Shown piece after piece: positions 53,831 to 61,128 of a stretch of 64,000 nt of DNA. The stretch's first letter is position 1, and every line of letters begins with the position of its first letter. The position numbers and the translations under genes were made by a program. The notes beneath the pieces are model-generated. The model did not search any database, had not been told where the DNA came from, and saw nothing but the letters and a program-made list of their open reading frames with translations. The stretch is from Pedobacter caeni (lineage in GTDB: Bacteria; Bacteroidota; Bacteroidia; Sphingobacteriales; Sphingobacteriaceae): contig NZ_FQUQ01000002.1 of assembly GCF_900129215.1 (NCBI RefSeq), positions 1,364,001-1,428,000 of the forward strand, written 5' to 3'.

Positions 53831-55978
53831 ATGCGAAAATTTAGCTGTTTGCTGTTGTTTTTAGTCCCCCTGAACCTTTTGGCGCAGCAATTTAAGCCGG
53901 TACAGGAACTCTTGAAACGAAGAACGCCCTGGCTGGCAGATCAGGTGGTGTTTAAGCGGCTGAAAAGTGATCAGAAAGATCTGTTTGAATTGCAAAGTTC
54001 AGGAAACAAACTGGTCATCAGTGCTTCCGGGCCAAATGCGGCAGCAGTGGGATTGAACTGGTATTTAAAATACTATTGTAACCGCTCTATGTCGCATATG
54101 GGAGATAACCTTGCCCCGGTATCTCCAATTCCTGTAGTTAAAGAGAAAGTGCGTGTGGAGGCTCCGGCCAGATACCGTTATGCCTTAAACTATTGCACCT
54201 ATAACTATACCATGAGTTTTTACGATTGGAAAGACTGGGAGCATGAGCTGGACTGGATGGCTTTAAATGGGGTAAACCTGATGCTCACGGTAAATGGAAT
54301 GGAAGCCGTGTGGCAAAATACACTGAAACAAATTGGATATTCTGATCAGGAAGTCAATGATTTTTTAGTTGGCCCGGCCTATACGGCATGGTGGCTGATG
54401 GGCAATATACAAAGCTGGGGAGGTCCGATGCCCCAAAGTCAGATTGACGGTCGAAAAGCCTTACAGCAAAAGATGATGGCACGGATGAAAGAACTGGGGA
54501 TAGAGCCGGTATTGCAGGGGTTCTATGGGATGGTGCCAGGGTCTTTAAAAGAAAAGAGCAAAGCGCAGATCATTGATCAGAAAACCTGGGGAGCATTTAA
54601 GCGTCCGGATATTCTGGTTCCTGACCGTCCGGAATTTTCCAGAATAGCAGGGATTTATTATAAGGAATTACAAAAAGCATATGGCAAAAATATTCGTTTT
54701 TTTGCCGGAGATCCCTTCCATGAAGGTGGTATTACAGAAGGCATTGACTTAAAGGCAGCTGGTAAATCTATTCAAACTGAAATGCAAAAGGGCTTTCCAG
54801 GAGCAACATGGGTACTGCAAGGCTGGCAGGATAATCCCAAACAGCAAATGCTGGATGGCCTGGATAAATCACATGTGTTGGTACAGGAACTCTTTGGCGA
54901 GTTCACCAATAACTGGGAGAAAAGAAAGGGCTATGATTCCACACCCTTTATCTGGGGTGTAGTGAACAACTTCGGCGAAAGACCAGGTTTGTATGGTAAA
55001 TTACAACGCTTTGCAGATGAGGTAGACCGGATCAGAACAGGGCCGTATAAGGACGTGTTAAAAGGAGTAGGGATCATGCCCGAAGGACTCAATAACAATC
55101 CTCCGGTATACGATCTGATGTTGGAGCTGGGCTGGAGAAAAGACCATGTGGATGTGAAAGAATGGCTCAGCGGCTATGCTAAATATCGTTATGGAAGTTC
55201 AAATTCCCATATTGATCTGGCCTGGCAGGGATTTCTGGAGACCATTTATCAAAGTATTCCAGGTTACCAGGAGGGGGCAAGCGAATCGGTGTTTTGTATC
55301 CGCCCTGCGTTGGATTCCAAACCAGCCTCCCGCTGGGGAACCCGTGTAAGGACTTATGACCTGGCAAAATTTAAAGCAGCGGCCATGGAGTTTGCAAAAG
55401 CAGCACCTGAATTTAAAAACTCCGATACTTATCAGATTGACCTGATCAATGTGTTAAGACAAGTGCTGGCCAATGATGGGGAAGAGGTCTTTGAAGCGAT
55501 GGTAAAGGCCTACAACGAGAAAAACACGGAACAGTTTAGCAAAGTATCTGCTCGGTTTCTGGACCTGATCCGTCTGACAGATGACCTGTTGTCTGCACAT
55601 CCTTATTACCGCTTAAACACTTACAAAACCCAGGCCTTAAGTTTAGGAAAGACGGCAGAAGAGAAAAAGCTCAACATCAAAAATGCAATGATGCTGATCA
55701 CCTATTGGGGGGAAAACATTCCGGCAGAAGATAACCTGCATGAATATGCCTACAAAGAATGGGGAGGCTTAATGAAAGACTATTACCTGGTTCGCTGGGA
55801 GATGTACCTCAGTCATTTACAAAGCACCTTGCAGGGGAAGCCCACGCAGGCTCCCGACTTTTTTTGGTGGGAACGTGCATGGGTAGAACAAAATATGGAG
55901 CTCAAAAAAGATAGCCCGGTTAAGCCTTTAGATCAGGTAACTGCTGAAATTCTAAAATGGAAAACAGGTGTTCAATAA
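53831..55978 (+). CDS. GH89 alpha-N-acetylglucosaminidase
   Basis: The 715-residue exported protein (signal KFSCLLLFLVPLNLLAQ) reads as a GH89/NAGLU enzyme. It has an N-terminal domain, the YCTYNYTMSFYDWKDWEHEL segment near 121-140 and WMALNGVNLML. Catalytic Glu candidates lie in FFAGDPFHEGG near 300 and VNNFGERPGLYG near 379. A helical C-terminal domain ends at VTAEILKWKTG. It removes terminal alpha-linked N-acetylglucosamine, as found in heparan-type chains and some mucin O-glycans. Its last 59 bp overlap the convergent LacI fragment. Confidence 0.92.
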   Translation: MRKFSCLLLFLVPLNLLAQQFKPVQELLKRRTPWLADQVVFKRLKSDQKDLFELQSSGNKLVISASGPNAAAVGLNWYLKYYCNRSMSHMGDNLAPVSPIPVVKEKVRVEAPARYRYALNYCTYNYTMSFYDWKDWEHELDWMALNGVNLMLTVNGMEAVWQNTLKQIGYSDQEVNDFLVGPAYTAWWLMGNIQSWGGPMPQSQIDGRKALQQKMMARMKELGIEPVLQGFYGMVPGSLKEKSKAQIIDQKTWGAFKRPDILVPDRPEFSRIAGIYYKELQKAYGKNIRFFAGDPFHEGGITEGIDLKAAGKSIQTEMQKGFPGATWVLQGWQDNPKQQMLDGLDKSHVLVQELFGEFTNNWEKRKGYDSTPFIWGVVNNFGERPGLYGKLQRFADEVDRIRTGPYKDVLKGVGIMPEGLNNNPPVYDLMLELGWRKDHVDVKEWLSGYAKYRYGSSNSHIDLAWQGFLETIYQSIPGYQEGASESVFCIRPALDSKPASRWGTRVRTYDLAKFKAAAMEFAKAAPEFKNSDTYQIDLINVLRQVLANDGEEVFEAMVKAYNEKNTEQFSKVSARFLDLIRLTDDLLSAHPYYRLNTYKTQALSLGKTAEEKKLNIKNAMMLITYWGENIPAEDNLHEYAYKEWGGLMKDYYLVRWEMYLSHLQSTLQGKPTQAPDFFWWERAWVEQNMELKKDSPVKPLDQVTAEILKWKTGVQ

Positions 55979-56462
55979 CCTGGTAGGACTGATCATTAAC
56001 CCTATCCCTGTTGTCTAAAATGACGACAGGAATATTGTACCTTCTGAGTTGTTCAATCTGCTCAGAAGGTACTGTAGGTTTACTCACTGCAATCAGAACC
56101 CCATCTACTCTGAGGTTCTTCATGTTGTCCAGGATTTGTCTTTCCCGTTCCGGTTTTTCAAATGACTGACCAAAAATTATATTGTAATTCCTGTTGTGCG
56201 AATAGCGCTCTATCTTACTGAGAATGGAACAGTAAAAAGCTTCTCCGATATCAGGAAGGACCACACCAATGGTAAAGGTTTTGCCCTGTTTAAGGAATAC
56301 TGCATTCTGATTGGGATGATAGTTTAGCTCCTTGGCGATTTTATTGACCCTCATTGTGGTAACCAGGCCTATGCTGGGGTGTCCGCGAAGTGCTCTGGAT
56401 ACCGTGGAAGGATCAATCTTTAGTCGCCTGGCTATATCTTTGATGGTAGGGATTTTTTCCAT
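55920..56462 (-). CDS. LacI-family regulator, C-terminally truncated
   Basis: The frame is only 180 codons, while LacI proteins have about 340. The HTH (TIKDIARRLKIDPSTVSRAL), hinge (RVNKIAKELNYHPN) and N-subdomain of the sensor up to NIPVVILDNRD (about 145-155) are intact. Then homology ends and the frame stops inside the convergent GH89 gene. The missing C-terminal subdomain would normally complete sugar binding and dimerisation, so it may be inactive or act as an uninducible binder. Its start overlaps the end of the beta-helix gene by 31 bp. Confidence 0.75.
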   Translation of the reverse strand: MEKIPTIKDIARRLKIDPSTVSRALRGHPSIGLVTTMRVNKIAKELNYHPNQNAVFLKQGKTFTIGVVLPDIGEAFYCSILSKIERYSHNRNYNIIFGQSFEKPERERQILDNMKNLRVDGVLIAVSKPTVPSEQIEQLRRYNIPVVILDNRDRVNDQSYQVIEHLFSILEFQQLPDLKA

Positions 56463-57877
56463 TTTTTGCTGAGGTTATCATAAAACTTAGGACTAACTAT
56501 TTTTAAGGTAGAGTTGGCATCCTGACCGCTGGTTTTTTTCCAGATCAGGAAGTCGGTAATTGGGCTGTCATTGGTGCTGTTCCAGATCCATTGCGGTTTG
56601 CCGATGCTAAAGTAGCTGTTATGGTCTATGAGGTTATGACTTCCCGTTAAGGTATATTTATGAACTAACAGGTCTTTAGGGCCGGCATAGACGCGGTTGT
56701 ATCTGATCACATTACTGTCGCAATGTTCGGTGAGTCTGAGTTCTCCTTCAATTTCTCCGAATGCACCTGCAACACGGTTGTTTTGAAATAAAGTATTGTT
56801 CAGCACGGCACAGTTTTTAGTTCCGGAAATGGTGTAATTGAGGTAATCGCCCATATAAATACCAGCTCTGTAACAGTTGTAAACGAGGTTGTTTTTTACA
56901 ACTGTGGTTCTTGTAGGATAGATATTGCTTTCGCTCACCAGGCCAATTCCTCTGTCGCTCTCATAAACAATGTTGCTTTCGATCAGGGTGTTGGCACCAC
57001 CACAAACATAAATAGAGATGGCGCCAAACCTGTTGGCTCCCCATGTTTCCGGTGTTTTGGTCATGGTGTTGTGGTGGAAAATATTATCGTTGATGACGCC
57101 ATTGCGGGCAAAATTTGTGGCTACGGCTCCTTTGGGATTGAGGCCGTCACCACCAGCTACAATGACACCAATGTTCTCAGTATCATACACTTTATTATGA
57201 CTGAAGATGAATCCATCTATATTCCCAGCCAGGGTTACATTTTCACTGGTTCCGGTTTGCGTATCATGAACGGTACATCCGGTAATCAAGAGGTTTGAGA
57301 TGGGGGTATTGCCGGTTCCAATGGCGAGGATGGCATGCCCGCTTCGTCCCTGCGCCAGTGTGGTGTTGTTTTTGATGTTGTAGATATTGCAGTTTTTAAC
57401 AGTGATGTGCTGTCCGCTGCCGATAATCGCCATGCCCTGAGGATCGGTATTCACAGCAAAACTGTGGAGGTTACAAATGTCAAACCCATCTATGGTTACA
57501 TAGCTGACATTATTGATCGTAACCAGGGCCTGCCATCCCGTAACGGTGATATTGCTGCCATCAATAACTGGTTTTTCTCCCGGATAAGCCTGCAGGCTGA
57601 TGTATTTGCCTGGTTCGCCCGATTTGGGGAATTTAACTTCCTGATGATAGGTGCCGCCTCTGACTAGCACCTGATCTCCCGGCACAGCGTGATTTAATGC
57701 GGTGTTAATGGTTTGGAATGGGGCATTAATACTGCCGTTATTGGTATCTGAACCAGTAAGGGACACGTAATATTTATGGGGTTTTTGTTGGGTTTGGATA
57801 ATAGTGGCAAAGGTTTTAGCAGTACAAGCGAGTGCTTGTACCGCTAAAACCAGGCTTAATAAAGCGAATGGTCTCAT
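56432..57877 (-). CDS. Exported right-handed beta-helix protein
   Basis: The 481-residue protein has a signal peptide (MRPFALLSLVLAVQALACTAK) and the DUF1565/parallel beta-helix entry YYVSLTGSDTNNGSINAPFQ followed by TINTALNHAVPGDQVLVRGG. Repeated parallel coils of the type ITVKNCNIYNIKNN and NLLITGCTVHD run to about 440. This fold is used by polysaccharide lyases and many hydrolases. Catalytic residues cannot be picked out, so the substrate stays open. It is located in PUL B between the NHL protein and the truncated LacI gene. Confidence 0.85.
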   Translation of the reverse strand: MRPFALLSLVLAVQALACTAKTFATIIQTQQKPHKYYVSLTGSDTNNGSINAPFQTINTALNHAVPGDQVLVRGGTYHQEVKFPKSGEPGKYISLQAYPGEKPVIDGSNITVTGWQALVTINNVSYVTIDGFDICNLHSFAVNTDPQGMAIIGSGQHITVKNCNIYNIKNNTTLAQGRSGHAILAIGTGNTPISNLLITGCTVHDTQTGTSENVTLAGNIDGFIFSHNKVYDTENIGVIVAGGDGLNPKGAVATNFARNGVINDNIFHHNTMTKTPETWGANRFGAISIYVCGGANTLIESNIVYESDRGIGLVSESNIYPTRTTVVKNNLVYNCYRAGIYMGDYLNYTISGTKNCAVLNNTLFQNNRVAGAFGEIEGELRLTEHCDSNVIRYNRVYAGPKDLLVHKYTLTGSHNLIDHNSYFSIGKPQWIWNSTNDSPITDFLIWKKTSGQDANSTLKIVSPKFYDNLSKKWKKSLPSKI

Positions 57878-57902
57878 ATGCTGATAAGAATTAAGTCTTC
57901 AA

Positions 57903-59231
57903 TTATTCGGAAACGATCTTCCTGATCCTGTTGTTGTTTTTGTCGAGGACATACACAGTTCCATTTTTATCTACTGCAACTCCGCCTGGCGCGCTAAAAG
58001 AAGCTGCCTGGCCAATGCCATCTGTATAACCTGCGTTATTGCTTCCTGCAAATGTGCTCACCTGGTAGGTATTTGCCTGAATGAACCGGATACTTTGGTC
58101 AGGGTTGCTGGTGCTTCCACCACCGGTACCGTTACCTGCAAGATAGAGATTGTTGTTGTTGTCTATGGCGAGCCCCCAGGGATAGGCGAATTGTGCGGAA
58201 GTTGCCAGTCCGTTTACATAGCCAACCTTGTTCAGCTGACCGGCAACAATGCTGCCTTGCCAGGTCCCTGCGCTGAATTTTCTGATCACCTGATCGCCAT
58301 GTACGGAGATGAATAAATTGCCTGTTTGGTCAAACTTAATCCCTGCCGGGTAAATAAGACCAGAGATGATTTCTTTGTTGTTGCCCTGAGCATCTATCTG
58401 ATAAATATTTCCGGGATTGGAACAGCTGGCATAGAAAAGCTTACCACTGCTTTTATCAAAGGCAATGCTCCATGGTGCCTGACTGCCGAAGCCCCAGGTG
58501 GTGGCCTGTCCATCTGGTGTGATCTTCCTGATGTCCCAGTTGCCCGGATCTACACAGTACAGATTTCCCTGACCATCAATGGCCAGGTCGTAGGGCAAAG
58601 AAAAGTTTGCCGCAGTACCTTTTCCATCTGCATAACCTCCAAGGGCAGGATTTCCTGCTAAGGTTGTGACGTTTCCGTCTGGATCGATTTTCCGGATGCA
58701 GTGGTTGCCGGGATCTGCAACATAGACATTGAGATTGTCGTCTACCACGATACCGGAACTCCTGTACCAGTTCTGACCGGCAAAGTTAAAGGAAGCATCC
58801 GTTCCCTTGCCATTGGAAAAGCCCGCATTGCCTGAGCCTGCAAGGGTAGTCACGGTCCGTGTATACTCATAGTTGAAATTGGTCTGACTGCTGCCTTCTC
58901 CGTTTTCTATCTTTACTTTTATTGGCCCTGATGCCGATTTTTTCGGGACCACAGCCATGATTTGCGTGGCACTGGCACCGATAACTTTAAGGGACAAACC
59001 ATTTAAGGTTACTGAAATTTTAGTAAGGTCGGAAGTAAAGTTGGTTCCGGTAATGAGTACTTCTGTACCTCCTCCGCCTTTTTTCGGAATGAAGTCTGAA
59101 ATGGTGATTGGAGAGGAAGAATTATAGGAAGCTTCTTTGTCCTTTTTACATCCTGTAAGGAGGAGCAAAAGGCAGACAGTACCCCTTAAGAGCTGGATGT
59201 GTGCTGTCTTTATGTTGATGAATGGTTTCAT
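57903..59231 (-). CDS. Surface lipoprotein with IPT/TIG and NHL beta-propeller repeats
   Basis: The lipoprotein (CLLLLLTGCKKDKEAS; Met at 59231 chosen) has an IPT/TIG immunoglobulin-like domain (ISDFIPKKGGGGTEVLITGT near 42-61, numbered from that Met). NHL repeats follow, with the recurring form VYVADPGNHCIRKIDPDGNV and LYCVDPGNWDIRKITPDGQA. The last repeat ends YVLDKNNNRIRKIVSE. In PULs such SusE/F-position proteins bind glycans at the cell surface. It lies 26 bp upstream of the beta-helix gene on the same transcript, and SusD is directly before it. Confidence 0.88.
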   Translation of the reverse strand: MKPFINIKTAHIQLLRGTVCLLLLLTGCKKDKEASYNSSSPITISDFIPKKGGGGTEVLITGTNFTSDLTKISVTLNGLSLKVIGASATQIMAVVPKKSASGPIKVKIENGEGSSQTNFNYEYTRTVTTLAGSGNAGFSNGKGTDASFNFAGQNWYRSSGIVVDDNLNVYVADPGNHCIRKIDPDGNVTTLAGNPALGGYADGKGTAANFSLPYDLAIDGQGNLYCVDPGNWDIRKITPDGQATTWGFGSQAPWSIAFDKSSGKLFYASCSNPGNIYQIDAQGNNKEIISGLIYPAGIKFDQTGNLFISVHGDQVIRKFSAGTWQGSIVAGQLNKVGYVNGLATSAQFAYPWGLAIDNNNNLYLAGNGTGGGSTSNPDQSIRFIQANTYQVSTFAGSNNAGYTDGIGQAASFSAPGGVAVDKNGTVYVLDKNNNRIRKIVSE

Positions 59232-59264
59232 GGAATGCTTTTTTAAATACATAAATGCTTGCGG

Positions 59265-61094
59265 TTACCAACCTGGATTTTGTACCAGGGCCCTGTCGCG
59301 GTCCATCTGGTATTGAGAAATAGGGAAGAGGTACATTTTATTTTCAAAGAGTCTTTTCTGGAAAAGTGTACGGTTGTAATAGCGGGTAAAAGCAAAGCCC
59401 TGACCGCCATCATCTTCATTTACATTCATGGAATAGAGGGTTTGGTTCTCTGTTGCGCCAAGCGTTAACCTTCTGATAAGAGTATAGTACCTGTCTCCTT
59501 CAAAACACAGTTCTACCTGTCTTTCTTTCAAAATGTACTTTCTCATGAGCTCTTTGTTTCCAACGGCCTCAGGGTATACGGTTTCGATGCCCGGCAATCC
59601 TGCCCTGGCTCTGACCAGGTTAAGCGTACTGACCACATCCGGGTTGGAAGGGGAGTATTCATTCAGGGCCTCTGCATAGTTGAGCAGGATTTCTGCATAA
59701 CGCATGAGGATGAATGGCCGGTAATTGGTAGCATCCTGCCTGATGTTATCGGCAGGGCTTATGTTTTTCAGAAAGTTGTAGCCGGTAATGGTATTGGTGA
59801 TCCCGGTAGCTTTGGCTCCGGCTTTACCCGAATAATAGAATTCTACCCGACCGGTACCATCTACATTACCCGCTGAAGAATAGTAGTTCTTGTCGTCCAG
59901 GGTAGGGGCAGGCAATACCGGTTTGCCGTTATACTGGATATAAGCATAAAAACGGGGCTCGCGATTGGCATACATGTTCCATTGGCCTTTTTTATGTGCC
60001 CAGCTCTGATCACTGTTGTTTTCTGCAAAACCTGTTTCCTTATATTCAGACATAGGATCGTCAATGCTGCGGCCGTTTTTCATATAAAACGCATCTACGA
60101 TATTTTGGGTGGCATTGTAGAGATTGATGCCGCCTGGATTAGGCGAGGATGCTTTGGTATAGCCCCAATAGTTCCATGAGTTTCTGGAGAAGAGGATTTC
60201 GCTGTTCCAGTTGGTGAGGAACAGATCCCGAACGGAGAGGTAAGGATCAAACTTGGTTCCGTTGTTATCCAGATTGGTAAACAATTTATAAGCATTGAGG
60301 TCGATCACTGCTTTTGCTGCATCTGCCGCAATTTTCCATTTGTTTGGATCAAATGAGCTGGGAGCGAGTGCAGTCCCGTCCTGATTTTTAAAAGAACTGA
60401 ATGCAGGATTTCCATTCCACAGCGGGCTGGCAGCCCAAAGTGCCAATTGAGATTTAACGGCAAGACAAGCGCCTTTGGATGGCCGTCCGTAATTGCTGGA
60501 AGAGGCCCAGCTTACCGGAAGGTTAACCGCTGCTTCGTCCATTAACTGGTTCACATAGTCTTTGCATTCGTCAAATGTGTTGCGCGGATATTTATTGAAA
60601 TCGTCATTTAAGGCGAGGGCATGGGTTAACTTTACGATCGGTCCGTATTGTTTGATCAGCTGCCAGTAGAACCAGCCTCTTAAAAATTTGGATTCTGCTT
60701 TGTACTGGGCTTTTAAAGTGGAGCTGAGCTGGGATTCCGGTACTTTATCTACATTTTCTTCAAAAATAAAGGAAGAGCGGATACCGGTATAGTAGTTGTC
60801 CCAATGGTCGTAATGGGCATTTACCGGGCTCCAGTTTCCCACCACCATTTGTCTGAGGGGCACGCCAGGGATAGAAACAGAGGCCTCATCGCTAATGCCC
60901 ATATGTGCAAAATCAATTTCCAGTACAGCACCGTAGATATTGTAGAGATAGGACTCTGCATTTGCCCGGTTGCTCCAGAGGATTTCTGAGGTCAGGAGGT
61001 TATCCGGTTTTTCATCCAGGTGTTTGCAGGACCATAAGATACTTGCTAAAAACAAGGATCCTGCTGCGATAATGAATGTATATTTAGGTTTCAT
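59265..61094 (-). CDS. SusD/RagB-like glycan-binding lipoprotein (PUL B)
   Basis: The 609-residue lipoprotein (FLASILWSCKHLDEKPDN, Cys about 23) has SusD features: ILWSNRANAESYLYNIYGAV, FLRGWFYWQLIKQYG near 138, and the RagB C-terminus MRYAEILLNYAEALNEYS and ERQVELCFEGDRYYTLIRR. It sits 34 bp after the SusC gene and forms the receptor lid for PUL B. Confidence 0.95.
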   Translation of the reverse strand: MKPKYTFIIAAGSLFLASILWSCKHLDEKPDNLLTSEILWSNRANAESYLYNIYGAVLEIDFAHMGISDEASVSIPGVPLRQMVVGNWSPVNAHYDHWDNYYTGIRSSFIFEENVDKVPESQLSSTLKAQYKAESKFLRGWFYWQLIKQYGPIVKLTHALALNDDFNKYPRNTFDECKDYVNQLMDEAAVNLPVSWASSSNYGRPSKGACLAVKSQLALWAASPLWNGNPAFSSFKNQDGTALAPSSFDPNKWKIAADAAKAVIDLNAYKLFTNLDNNGTKFDPYLSVRDLFLTNWNSEILFSRNSWNYWGYTKASSPNPGGINLYNATQNIVDAFYMKNGRSIDDPMSEYKETGFAENNSDQSWAHKKGQWNMYANREPRFYAYIQYNGKPVLPAPTLDDKNYYSSAGNVDGTGRVEFYYSGKAGAKATGITNTITGYNFLKNISPADNIRQDATNYRPFILMRYAEILLNYAEALNEYSPSNPDVVSTLNLVRARAGLPGIETVYPEAVGNKELMRKYILKERQVELCFEGDRYYTLIRRLTLGATENQTLYSMNVNEDDGGQGFAFTRYYNRTLFQKRLFENKMYLFPISQYQMDRDRALVQNPGW

Positions 61095-61128
61095 CAGAAT
61101 ATTTTTAAATCTTGTAATTGATCAATTG

